DNA of 64,000 nucleotides. It comes from a virus. Below the pieces are notes generated by a model. It was not told where the DNA came from. It saw nothing but the letters and a program-made list of their open reading frames with translations, and searched no databases. Positions 55,824 through 64,000 of the stretch are shown piece by piece (the first letter of the stretch is position 1; every line of letters starts with the position of its first letter). The DNA is taken from the IMG/VR virus record IMGVR_UViG_3300025009_000896, positions 1 through 64,000 of that record. One strand, written 5' to 3'. A program made the translations under genes and the position numbers.

Positions 55824-58181
55824 GTGATTAGACTCGAAAAGTATATCGGCGGGATAAGCCCAAGTAGAGACATAGCCCCCGAGAAAAAGACAGAAGTATA
55901 TTGTAGAAAAAATGCCGAGTTTCTGTATGGTCTTTGGTGCGGATCGGCCACAGCTTGGGGCTATGACTCCCTCTCGTTTTTTAATGAGATGCGGCAGTAT
56001 AGCAATGGGGCTCAGGATACAAATCAATATAAAAGTTTTTTAACCAACTCGGGGGCAAATAACTCTGAGACTTTTAGTCTGTATGATAATGATGCAGGCA
56101 TAACGCAACGAGCAAAACGCGACGGATATTATAACCTGCTATGGCAGAATCTTTCTCCTGCGCCGAAGATTCTCAATGCATTACACGGGGCTTTGGGTTC
56201 TTATGATTACGATCTTTACTGCGATACCATAGATGCCAATTCGAGGGGATTGGTAGAGTTTGAAAAGTTTAAGAAGTTTCACGAGGCTCGTGATATAAAG
56301 TGGCAAACGGAATATAAAACTAAGGCAGGTATCCCCGTCGACGAAGACGCTAACTTTCCTAAGACACTTGAGGAATTAGAAGCCTTCTCCGCAAGGGAAG
56401 GGTTTAAACTGAATATAGCCCGTGCTATGCAGAAGGTGCTAAGGCATGGGTTTAATGTCAGCGATTGGGACGGGTCTATCAGGAAGAAGCTGTTAGACGA
56501 CCTTATTACTTTAGGCTACTGCGCCGCAGAAGACTTGTATGACGACGAAGATAGGCTGTTTAAAACACAATGGCTTGACCCCGCAAGGACTGTGATGCAA
56601 TTTTCCCACGAGAAAGATTATTCGGATGCAGAATATGGTGGGCACTTCTCAGAGTGGACAATCTCTAATGTAAGGCGTAAAAGACCTGATCTTACTGAAG
56701 ATGAGTTGTATGCTTTGGCTAAAAACAATAAGGGCAATTTTAACAACCCAACAATACAGTGGGGGGAGAGAACGAGTATGCTTGACATAACAAGTAACTC
56801 TTACCTTTATGATGACTTCAAGGTAGCAGTGTTTAAGGCTTATTGGATAGATACCGACACTTACAAGAGCCTCTACTATAACAACAACTCCGGTCGGGAG
56901 ATGGTCAAAGAGGTGGGGTATGATGAGAAGATAACCCCCTTAACCAAAAACCAAATAGCTAAAGGCAAAAAGCAAGAGGTAAAACAGACTAAAATCAGGG
57001 TTGTTTATCAGTGTTCATGGGTAGTGGGGTCTGAGATATGTTGGGATCATGGTAAGCTATTGATGGGTGCAAGGCCGCAGCCGTCTAAGCCTAAGATACC
57101 TATCCACGTTGAGCAGTTGCTACAACCTTCTATTGTCTACAGGCTTAAGCCTATCTTAGACTCAATAGCCTTGACGTGGCTACAGCATCAGAACTCTATG
57201 GCTAAGATGATAGAGAAGGGCTATGCCGTGAATATGAGCATGTTGATGAATGTAACGATGAATGGGAAGGATGCATTAGACCCTGCTGGTGTTTTAAATA
57301 TGTGGAAGCAGACGGGGATTCTACCTTATATGTATGGTGGGGCTAATGGGCAATACCCGGGTGGGGCCGCTATTCCCGTCACTCCTATTGACGGAGGATT
57401 AGGGAATAGAATACAGGAGACCGCTATGGCCTTAGAGACTAACTTCAAGCTAATTGAGGAGATAGTGGGGATAAACCCTGTTGCAATGGGGTCTACTCCT
57501 ACTAAAGACTCACAGGTAGGTACTACCGAGATGGCGATGCAGGCCACATCCAACGTGCTTAAACCTATAGTAGAGGGTATGTTCGAGATCAAGCAGAGTC
57601 TTGGTTCAAGTTTAATGTTAAGAACACAGATAGGTCTTAGGGTAGATAAAGACATAAGAGATGCCTATGCAGGTATTATCTCTCCTTCTGATATTAAGTC
57701 GTTGGTTTTGGCAGAACACAATAGTGTTCAGTATGGCATTAGCCTTAAGGCCAAGCCTGATGATAAACGTAAAGCTACGCTGCTTAACTTCATTACTCTT
57801 GAAGTAGAGAAGGGCACATTGGGTTCACCGGAAGGAATGTACTTTGCCGAAAGATTAGAATCGGGTGCAGACATGATAGAACTCCGTCAGGAGATAGCCT
57901 ATGCAATAGAAAAAGGACAGCAGCGTAAGATGCAAGAGTCGTTGGCTACTATCCAAGAGCAGAATAAGGGTATGCTTGAAAACGAACAGCTTAAGGGGCA
58001 GAACGAACAGGCTAAGATCAATGCCGAGGGACAGGTGAAGATGGCTGAAGAAGCCCTAAGAGGGGATATAAAGCATAAGTTACAGAGACAACAGAATAAT
58101 GCAGAATTAATGAGCAGACTCTTTGATGATGTGGCTGCTGAAAAAGAAATAAAGAATGACAACACCAGAAGACAGGCTTAA
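55824..58181 (+). CDS. Portal protein
   Basis: 785 residues starting at GTG 55824, after TATCTTTG at 55795-55802. Long portal with a C-terminal coiled-coil rich in Gln and Glu (LKGQNEQAKINAEGQVKMAEEALRGDIKHKLQRQQNNAEL). Central features of portals include PSIVYRLKPILDSIALTWLQHQNSMAK and EIVGINPVAMGSTPTKDSQVGTTEMAMQ. It forms the ring through which terminase pumps DNA. Position between terminase and scaffold/capsid supports the call. Confidence 0.8.
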   Translation: MIRLEKYIGGISPSRDIAPEKKTEVYCRKNAEFLYGLWCGSATAWGYDSLSFFNEMRQYSNGAQDTNQYKSFLTNSGANNSETFSLYDNDAGITQRAKRDGYYNLLWQNLSPAPKILNALHGALGSYDYDLYCDTIDANSRGLVEFEKFKKFHEARDIKWQTEYKTKAGIPVDEDANFPKTLEELEAFSAREGFKLNIARAMQKVLRHGFNVSDWDGSIRKKLLDDLITLGYCAAEDLYDDEDRLFKTQWLDPARTVMQFSHEKDYSDAEYGGHFSEWTISNVRRKRPDLTEDELYALAKNNKGNFNNPTIQWGERTSMLDITSNSYLYDDFKVAVFKAYWIDTDTYKSLYYNNNSGREMVKEVGYDEKITPLTKNQIAKGKKQEVKQTKIRVVYQCSWVVGSEICWDHGKLLMGARPQPSKPKIPIHVEQLLQPSIVYRLKPILDSIALTWLQHQNSMAKMIEKGYAVNMSMLMNVTMNGKDALDPAGVLNMWKQTGILPYMYGGANGQYPGGAAIPVTPIDGGLGNRIQETAMALETNFKLIEEIVGINPVAMGSTPTKDSQVGTTEMAMQATSNVLKPIVEGMFEIKQSLGSSLMLRTQIGLRVDKDIRDAYAGIISPSDIKSLVLAEHNSVQYGISLKAKPDDKRKATLLNFITLEVEKGTLGSPEGMYFAERLESGADMIELRQEIAYAIEKGQQRKMQESLATIQEQNKGMLENEQLKGQNEQAKINAEGQVKMAEEALRGDIKHKLQRQQNNAELMSRLFDDVAAEKEIKNDNTRRQA

Positions 58182-58377
58182 GTGGGCGTTTAATATACTC
58201 GCTAAGGGTGGTTTAGATTCCGTGGATTTGTATGCAGAGTTAGGCAAGACCGAGGCTTTGGTGGGCGGTATGGGTCTTATGTCTCCACCTCCGATGGCTC
58301 CGTCAGTCAATTCCGGTATTTCCGAACAACCACCTGTTACGAAGAATCCACAGAACTTAAACAATTTAATGCAGTAA
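58156..58377 (+). CDS. Small structural-region protein
   Basis: 73 residues, overlapping the portal by 26 bases; helical N-terminus, Pro-rich middle (MSPPPMAPSVNSGISEQPP). Two dispersed-motif copies (58211 and 58345) encode GLDSVDLY and NPQNLNNL. Unknown. Confidence 0.5.
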   Translation: MTTPEDRLKWAFNILAKGGLDSVDLYAELGKTEALVGGMGLMSPPPMAPSVNSGISEQPPVTKNPQNLNNLMQ

Positions 58378-58380
58378 GCC

Positions 58381-59391
58381 ATGCCGGGAATACGAATAGG
58401 GATTGGGGTTGATAGGAGTAGGCCCATTGGGGTTTCGTGGAATGCGTACTGGACTACACGAACCCCGACAGCGTTAATCTTAACGGCATTGTCTCCGACC
58501 TCAATCAGGGCAGCATGGACAAATGCGGGAACGGGCTTTGATGGTCATAGTATTGAGTTAAGCACAGACGGGGTAGCATTTACCGAGGAAGATACCGTGC
58601 TTATAGGAACCAATACTCTTGACATTACAGGGCTTGACTCAGGAACTCTTTACTATGTTAGGGTGCGGGCTTACAAGGAGACCGAATACAGTCCTTATTG
58701 TGATATTGTATCTGAAGAGACAATATCTCTGCCTAGTCAGATAGCTAACTTATATGCGTGGTATGATCCGTCACAACTAACGGGGTATAATGATGATGGG
58801 GCCGTAGCTCCGCTTTCCGACTTTGGTGGTAGTAATAGACATCTTGCGCAGACAACGGCTGGTTTAAAGGGTATTTACAAGACCAATGTGTTAAATGGAA
58901 AGCCATCAGTGCGCACTGATGGCTCAGATGATTATTGGCAGTTGTATGGAACTTTCCCATCTCAACCTTTTACAGCCTTTTTGGCAGTGAAAAGGTTGGC
59001 GGGGGTTGACTATAAATCAGCATTGGGGACAGGTGGTAGTACAGGGATTATAGCCTTTGCCAATGACACTGAGATAAGAATAGGCAATGGAACTGCATTG
59101 GCTAAGACAGGACTTGCCTCGCTATTAAACCGTGCAATTATTGTTAGTGCCGTAAATAACGGGGCTAATAGTGTGTTGGCTATCAATGGGGGCGAGCCTT
59201 CATCTGGAAATTCAGGTACTAGTAATGGAGATAGAATTTGCGTAGGTGACCTAGCTTCATCCGGGTCAACCAAGATTAATGCTGATTATTTTGATGCTAT
59301 AATATATACGGGGGCGTTTGACGCAACAGCAAGACGTAGGGTTGAAAAATACTTATCATGGAAATATGCTATTGAGTTAGAGCCTATATGA
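58381..59391 (+). CDS. Adhesin-like protein: Fn3 plus LamG-type domain, ends at in-frame TGA
   Basis: 336 residues. Fn3 domain about 30-120 (ALSPTSIRAAWTNAGTGFDGHSIELS ... LDSGTLYYVRVRAYKETEYS), then a concanavalin/LamG-type domain (LYAWYDPSQLTGYNDDG ... FLAVKRLAG ... ARRRVEKYLSWKY). The TGA at 59389-59391 is in the same frame as the beta-helix ORF that follows and is in the leaky TGA-C context. Likely a capsid or head surface adhesin. Confidence 0.65.
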   Translation: MPGIRIGIGVDRSRPIGVSWNAYWTTRTPTALILTALSPTSIRAAWTNAGTGFDGHSIELSTDGVAFTEEDTVLIGTNTLDITGLDSGTLYYVRVRAYKETEYSPYCDIVSEETISLPSQIANLYAWYDPSQLTGYNDDGAVAPLSDFGGSNRHLAQTTAGLKGIYKTNVLNGKPSVRTDGSDDYWQLYGTFPSQPFTAFLAVKRLAGVDYKSALGTGGSTGIIAFANDTEIRIGNGTALAKTGLASLLNRAIIVSAVNNGANSVLAINGGEPSSGNSGTSNGDRICVGDLASSGSTKINADYFDAIIYTGAFDATARRRVEKYLSWKYAIELEPI

Positions 59392-60621
59392 CCGGCAAGT
59401 GTATTCCTCCACAACGAGGCGAGTACTATCTACGTTAGCCCCGACGGAATGGGAGATGGTAGTACAGTAGAAAATAGCACCGAATTACAGAATGCAATAG
59501 GTTCTTATAATCTATTGCCGGGTGACAGTATATTGATGAGTGGAGGAACATACAGCGGTAACTACTTGATGCCCAAAAATGGAACATCTGAATTACCTAT
59601 AACAATAAATGCCATTGATGGGGAAAGTCCAATCATAGACGGACGATTACTTTTGAATGGTAATTATGTAATTTGGAGCAAATGCGAATTTAAATATTCA
59701 GGTTGGCTAAAGCGTGAAACATTAATAGCCGGGCCATCCCCTTCGGACATTCCCTTAATGAGAGTTACTATCAATGGTCATGATTCTTATTTGGATGACT
59801 GTATTATTCATGATATGTACGAAGGGCCTGAAGTTTGGACAAATGCGATTAACTCCAAATTAAGAAGGTGTGTAATTTTTAATAATGGATGGCAGGGGCC
59901 TGATCGTGGTCATGGGCATTCTATTTATACTCAAAATGAAACGGGAACAAAGGTCATTGAGGATTGTATTTGGTTTCAATCATTTAGTACTGGGCTCAAA
60001 ATATATACAGCCGGTGGTCATGCACAGGGCTATATAGCGAGGAGGAATATTGGATTTAACTCTGGCATTCTTGCAACAATAGATGACGCTCAGTTTAATG
60101 AATGGGTACAAGACCCTAACCCCGGAACGGGTTACACTTTTGAGGATGAGCATACATATCATAGCGACCCCACATTTGACCCTGTAACAATAGGATTATA
60201 CAATGGAGTTAACGGGGTTATACTGAGAAATTGTTATTATCCTGATGGAATCGCAATACACGAGGACTGTGATATACTGGAAAACAGCGGGGGAACTTAT
60301 ACTAAACCCGAAAGTGGAGTATATGTGTATGTAAATGCCGTGACGGCAACAAAGGCTCACGTGGCTGCTTATAATTGGGACTTAGCGGATAGTGTAGTGG
60401 TGGATTTAAGTGCGGCAATAGGACTGAGTGTTGGCGATACGGTAAAGGTAAAAAATGTGCAGGATTTGTTTGTTGATATTGTCGAGTTGGTATTGGATGC
60501 AGACAAGAAAATAACAGTTGATATGAGGGCAATATCTCATACGGTGGCAGCACCTGTTTTGTGGGATGCTCCGGTAGCGACATTCCCTCAGTTCGGGTGC
60601 TTTATAATTGAATTAGTGTAG
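59392..60621 (+). CDS. Beta-helix protein, possibly the read-through extension of the upstream adhesin
   Basis: Open frame from the codon after the upstream TGA; the first ATG is at 59449 (390 residues from there). The conserved first strand of this domain family (STIYVSPDGMGDGST, compare YYVSTTGSDD in the 3524 gene) begins upstream of that ATG, and no ATG, GTG or TTG lies between it and the TGA. DSILMSGGTYSGNYL and RLLLNGNYVIWSKCEF confirm a pectate-lyase-like helix. So the full domain needs TGA read-through, or the gene is damaged, or there is a sequencing error. Confidence 0.6.
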   Translation, partial: PASVFLHNEASTIYVSPDGMGDGSTVENSTELQNAIGSYNLLPGDSILMSGGTYSGNYLMPKNGTSELPITINAIDGESPIIDGRLLLNGNYVIWSKCEFKYSGWLKRETLIAGPSPSDIPLMRVTINGHDSYLDDCIIHDMYEGPEVWTNAINSKLRRCVIFNNGWQGPDRGHGHSIYTQNETGTKVIEDCIWFQSFSTGLKIYTAGGHAQGYIARRNIGFNSGILATIDDAQFNEWVQDPNPGTGYTFEDEHTYHSDPTFDPVTIGLYNGVNGVILRNCYYPDGIAIHEDCDILENSGGTYTKPESGVYVYVNAVTATKAHVAAYNWDLADSVVVDLSAAIGLSVGDTVKVKNVQDLFVDIVELVLDADKKITVDMRAISHTVAAPVLWDAPVATFPQFGCFIIELV

Positions 60622-60648
60622 TCGCTGTCAGTAGTTGATAAAAAAAAT

Positions 60649-61032
60649 ATGAAATATCTCACAATCTTACTGCTGTTTCTAACGCTGACAACTTCGGCGC
60701 AAATCCCTTATGATAAGAAACTTCACGCCGGAGCAGGGGTATTAATGGGTACGTGGGGAACCTTTGCCGGTAACTCTATGCTTTATAAACCCGAAAGGGC
60801 TGCTTTATTTGGGACGACTTCGGTAGCCGTGGCCGGATTAGGTAAGGAGATTTGGGATGAGGTTGAATACAGAGGGTTTGACGTTAAGGACTTAGGGGCC
60901 ACGATGATCGGTGGATTAATCGGAACGGGGCTAAGTTATGCGGGGCTGAAGATATTTTACCATTATAAGCCAAAAGTCTTTATCGCGACCGTAAACAACA
61001 ATGTAACGGTAGGATTTAGGGTCAAGTTTTAG
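60649..61032 (+). CDS. YfiM-like exported protein
   Basis: 127 residues; signal peptide MKYLTILLLFLTLTTSAQ, then IPYDKKLHAGAGVLMGTWGTFAG, GKEIWDEVEYRGFDVKDLGATMIGG, resembling the YfiM/DUF2279 family of envelope proteins. Glycine-rich hydrophobic helices suggest outer-membrane association. An exported gene between portal and scaffold is odd and may alter the host surface. Confidence 0.6.
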   Translation: MKYLTILLLFLTLTTSAQIPYDKKLHAGAGVLMGTWGTFAGNSMLYKPERAALFGTTSVAVAGLGKEIWDEVEYRGFDVKDLGATMIGGLIGTGLSYAGLKIFYHYKPKVFIATVNNNVTVGFRVKF

Positions 61033-61093
61033 AGCTAAAATACCTATGTTATAGGAATGACTAAATTTGCATATTAAACCAACGAAACAGAAC

Positions 61094-62188
61094 ATGGAAT
61101 TAGATGAAATTTTTGCTAAGTCTCCCGAGGAGTTAGCGGCTAAGAACGGTGAAACCATAGAACCTAAAACCGAAGAAACCCCGGAAGCAGCAGAACAGCC
61201 TGAAAAGGTTATTGAAAAGTCCTCAACGGAGGCACAGGCCACATGGCTTGATGAAGTAAATAAGAGTTTGGGAACGCAGTTCAAGGTTAAGGAAGAAATC
61301 TTAACTCATATAGAGAAGGCCAAGAAGACCGACGAGTATGAGGAGAAGATAAAGACCTTCGGAGACTTTGAGAAGCGGGAACAAGATTATAAGCAGCGTT
61401 TGGAAGACGCTAAGAGTTCTTTGAATCCAATGAAATATTTTTCATCCCCCGATGCTTACAAGGCTGAACAGTTGCGGATGCAGTTTCCTGACAAGAACCC
61501 GATGTTGCTACAAGAGGTGGCTACTTCGGATTTAACTAAGATGGATAACGTGGAGATAATTATCAAGGGAGTCATGCTCGACAATAAAGACGTTAGTTAT
61601 GAGGACGCTCGTAATTATGTGTTAACAGAGTATGGCATTGCAGAGGTAGACCCAAGCGAGTGGTCGGCAGCAGCAAAGACTAAGATAAAGATCAAAGCAG
61701 GCGAGCAACGTAAGGCACTTACAGACCTCAAGGCGCAGATAAAGCTCCCCGAGGTAGAGACTGATGAACAAAAAGCAGCGACGGTAGCAGAACTCAGGAA
61801 GCAGAAAGAGACTGCCATTGAGCCCTATGCCGACACGTTTGCCAAGTTCGAGAAGTTCGTAAGCAAGATAGATGATGAGCGCACGTTTGAGTTTACAGCC
61901 CCTGATGAATATAAGGCTGCTCTCAAGGATATGTTTAAGGGTTATTTCCTTGACGGAGGCAACGAGGTCAATCCAGAGAACCTAAAGACTATTCAAAAGC
62001 TAAGAGATGCCATGCTACTGTATGACAACTTCCCCAAGGTCTACAAAGCCATAGAAGGCGAAGTAGGTCTGAAGTTTAAAGCAGAAGAAGACAAGAGACT
62101 TGGTAATGAGAAGCCTGAAAACAAAACACTGGCCACAGATCAAGGCGCACAGAAACCGGGAGGGATGGAGACGTTTCTTAATCAATAA
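61094..62188 (+). CDS. Scaffold-like protein
   Basis: 364 residues from ATG 61094 (the frame opens at TTG 61067 within a -7-like TAAATTTG). Highly charged, Lys/Glu-rich, helical with coiled-coil; C-terminus ends PGGMETFLNQ. Composition and position right before the putative capsid gene fit a capsid scaffold. Contains dispersed-motif copies 61151 and 61969. Confidence 0.65.
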   Translation: MELDEIFAKSPEELAAKNGETIEPKTEETPEAAEQPEKVIEKSSTEAQATWLDEVNKSLGTQFKVKEEILTHIEKAKKTDEYEEKIKTFGDFEKREQDYKQRLEDAKSSLNPMKYFSSPDAYKAEQLRMQFPDKNPMLLQEVATSDLTKMDNVEIIIKGVMLDNKDVSYEDARNYVLTEYGIAEVDPSEWSAAAKTKIKIKAGEQRKALTDLKAQIKLPEVETDEQKAATVAELRKQKETAIEPYADTFAKFEKFVSKIDDERTFEFTAPDEYKAALKDMFKGYFLDGGNEVNPENLKTIQKLRDAMLLYDNFPKVYKAIEGEVGLKFKAEEDKRLGNEKPENKTLATDQGAQKPGGMETFLNQ

Positions 62189-62218
62189 AAATGTCTAACA
62201 TTCTAATATAAATATAAA

Positions 62219-63649
62219 ATGTCAACTCTTTCAACACAGGCAATTACCAGCAATACTCAGAAATTTGGGTACGATGCTACATGGAGTTCACTGTACGACT
62301 TCGCTCTTAAACCTCAGGTTTGGGGCACACTCATTAAAAAGTACGGCCCGTTAATGGAGATGTTCGAGTTCTTGCAGTTTGCAGGGGCCACTACTACCGT
62401 TAAAAGTCACACACAAGACGTTCAGATAGAAGGTTCTTATGAAAGGAGTATTACTCTTGGTGCTGAGGCTACTGCCGCAGCCGAGGGCGCAACTTTCACT
62501 TTCCAACTCAGTGCCGATGATTATGACACTACTACCTCACGTCCGTATCTTCTTGTAGATGACAAAATACTCATCCCCAAGACCTATGCAACACTTGATG
62601 GCGTAGCTGTTACCTATCCTATATGGTATCAGGTTCAGACAGTAGGTGTTTTTGGCGCAGACTGCACAGCGTTCCCTCTTGACAAAGACTATGGGATGTC
62701 AGCAAACATTCCTATCAGCACTGTCCTGATGGTATCCGGTGGTAACTACTCTCCCGGTTCAGACGGCCCCGGCTCGAAGAACAGCGGATGGTACGAAGAC
62801 ACCTTCTACACAGCCATTAAAAAGTCGGCTTTTGAAATCGAGGGTGGCGTACAGTCAACCGAGAGATACTATGACAACCTCATAGGTGGCGGACAGGGTA
62901 TGTTTAGCAAGGCTTCTATCGAGGCTGACCTCAGGCTGAACTCAGACATCAACGACGAGATTCTGCTTGGTCATGTGCCCGATAACACTAACCTCACAAT
63001 GGCTAACAGCAATAGCGTTAGTTCACTTGTTTACGGTACCAAGGGTATCCTTCCTCATCTTGAAGATGACGGTATGAGCCTCATTTATAACGGAACCTTC
63101 ACTATTCCCGACTTCGATCAGATCAAGACAGCGTTCTTGTCACAGGGTGTTACTGATACCCGTGCCAACTTCTTCTGCGGACCAACACTCCACAGATATG
63201 TTGAGAACTCCGGTCTTGAGTTCCTGAAAGAATACAGCGGTGGAACCGACCTGATGGAGAACTACTCAGAGATGGGTATCGAACTTCCGGCCATCCGTAA
63301 AAATGGTATTCTCACTGTCCTTCACGAACTGAAGAGCTTTGCTAATCCCGTTAAGTACGGTATTTCGTCTTATGACTTCGACACACTTGGCTTCATTCTT
63401 CCCGAGACTAACGTAAACGTTAAGATGGGCGGAGCAGGTGCTAAGATGCAGAACGTTGTTCTTGGCTATAAGAACTACAACGGAGAGAACAGAACAAGAA
63501 TCGTGAAACCCATCCCGGGTGTTAACGGCCATGCCTCTGCTCCTAACGTAGCGGTTAATAGCTATGATGAGTACAAGGTTCAGATGCTCTCAGAGTTCAT
63601 GCTGATGTTCTTCAAAGCAAATCAGGCTATCTTAGTTAAGAAAGCCTAA
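62219..63649 (+). CDS. Major capsid protein
   Basis: 476 residues. TQKFGYDATWSSLYDFALKPQVWGTLIKKYGPLMEMFEF opening, mixed beta-rich HK97-like size and position after the scaffold. Codon use is shifted to strongly expressed codons (CTC, AAC, TTC), as is usual for capsid genes. Followed by an intrinsic terminator. Family assignment rests on context. Confidence 0.75.
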   Translation: MSTLSTQAITSNTQKFGYDATWSSLYDFALKPQVWGTLIKKYGPLMEMFEFLQFAGATTTVKSHTQDVQIEGSYERSITLGAEATAAAEGATFTFQLSADDYDTTTSRPYLLVDDKILIPKTYATLDGVAVTYPIWYQVQTVGVFGADCTAFPLDKDYGMSANIPISTVLMVSGGNYSPGSDGPGSKNSGWYEDTFYTAIKKSAFEIEGGVQSTERYYDNLIGGGQGMFSKASIEADLRLNSDINDEILLGHVPDNTNLTMANSNSVSSLVYGTKGILPHLEDDGMSLIYNGTFTIPDFDQIKTAFLSQGVTDTRANFFCGPTLHRYVENSGLEFLKEYSGGTDLMENYSEMGIELPAIRKNGILTVLHELKSFANPVKYGISSYDFDTLGFILPETNVNVKMGGAGAKMQNVVLGYKNYNGENRTRIVKPIPGVNGHASAPNVAVNSYDEYKVQMLSEFMLMFFKANQAILVKKA

Positions 63650-63658
63650 GCTAATAAT

Positions 63659-63693
63659 GGGAGGGGATTCTAACCCAATCCTCTCCCTTTTAT
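63659..63693 (+). terminator. Intrinsic terminator after the capsid gene
   Basis: GGGAGGGGATT / AATCCTCTCCC with a 7-nt loop, then TTTTATTTTT. Confidence 0.9.
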
Positions 63694-63717
63694 TTTTAAA
63701 CCAACACAGACAGAAAT

Positions 63718-64000
63718 ATGTTACTTGTAAATCAGAAACCCTTGCCTACAACGGCCAACGTAGACAGGAACCATGAGATGTACGGCTATATAAAAGAGTA
63801 CGAGGATGGTATGAAGAAGCTCAGGACAGAGTTTCCTCTTGGCACAATCAAATTAAACAGAGTAGGTTACCCTAAGAAAAACAAAGGCGTAGCTAAACCT
63901 ATTCCTACCTTCATCTGCCCCCTTGAATGGATGGCAGAAGGTGCAACCGGATCGGCATTGTGGAGTTACTGTAAAGGCACTCCTAAGATTATGCCCAATG
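63718..64000 (+). CDS. Unknown protein, truncated at window end
   Basis: ATG at 63718 after an A-rich leader; 94 codons are open to the end of the window (MLLVNQKPLPTTANVDRNHE start, IKEYEDGMKKLRTEFPLGTIKL). Located right after the capsid gene, so probably structural. Function not recognised. Confidence 0.6.
   Translation, partial: MLLVNQKPLPTTANVDRNHEMYGYIKEYEDGMKKLRTEFPLGTIKLNRVGYPKKNKGVAKPIPTFICPLEWMAEGATGSALWSYCKGTPKIMPN

Noticed and set aside
57326-57655. Long antisense ORF in the portal gene
   Set aside because: Shadow of the portal frame with no promoter, leader or family pattern; the same applies to other antisense frames over terminase, tail and capsid genes.
1-64000. Stop-codon reassignment (TAG or TGA read as an amino acid)
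   Set aside because: All three stop codons end many genes, often in ATGA or TAG junctions with the next start, and no suppressor anticodon is seen among the 21 tRNAs. Only the single TGA at 59389 is suspicious.
1-64000. Prophage or integrative element
   Set aside because: No integrase, attachment sites or lysogeny module was found; regulators present are compatible with a lytic phage.
1-64000. Diversity-generating retroelement
   Set aside because: No reverse transcriptase motif (xxDD) and no template/variable repeat pair were found near the fibre or adhesin genes.

Overview
The window is a 64 kb piece of a large tailed double-stranded DNA phage, incomplete at both ends (a tail-fibre gene is cut at base 1 and a gene downstream of the putative major capsid gene is cut at base 64000). 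The host is very probably a member of the Bacteroidota: at least a dozen promoters have the TTTG-(19-20 nt)-TAnnTTTG form of that phylum, strong Shine-Dalgarno sequences are rare, one gene carries a type IX secretion sorting domain, and several signal peptides end in an Ala-Gln or Ser-Gln junction. I see no integrase, no RNA polymerase and no DNA polymerase.

Layout: (1) 1-8855, plus strand: tail fibre, two secreted beta-helix proteins, a small T9SS sorting-domain protein, then a lysis-like set of small membrane proteins and a DUF5675 protein. (2) 20887 down to 8827, minus strand: about 38 small, mostly unknown genes, with a DEDD exonuclease, NinG, a DnaA-C-like protein, a lytic transglycosylase, a 27-bp tandem-repeat protein, an HNH-AP2 endonuclease and a structured RNA candidate. 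(3) 21396-24692, plus strand: a short accessory block with NUMOD/HNH-like, ASCH-like and XRE proteins. (4) 34587 down to 24968, minus strand: glycosyltransferase, tandem GroES-like protein, SSB-like protein, DUF4373, DUF559 and metallophosphoesterase, with one plus-strand GroES gene inside. (5) 34717-64000, plus strand: a surface-sugar cassette (glycosyltransferases, radical SAM, double methyltransferase, UDP-GlcNAc 2-epimerase), replication (DnaB helicase), a DNA methyltransferase, the terminase, 21 tRNA genes, the portal, an adhesin pair, scaffold and capsid.

The most striking system is the tRNA array at 53.2-55.8 kb. It is three operons, each opened by a promoter, a 16-24 codon leader ORF and an intrinsic terminator placed just before the first tRNA. 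Each leader peptide is made almost entirely of the amino acids whose tRNAs follow it, and the last codons of each leader can pair with the 5' arm of its terminator. This is the geometry of ribosome-mediated attenuation, here apparently used to express phage tRNAs only when the matching charged tRNAs run short.

Other signals that the genes do not explain are: a dispersed ~18-bp motif (about 44 copies, both orientations, at gene junctions and inside unrelated genes); an in-frame TGA between an adhesin module and a beta-helix module whose conserved first strand has no start codon of its own; a stand-alone T9SS sorting domain; and structured RNA candidates at 9.95-10.19 kb and 20.34-20.41 kb.
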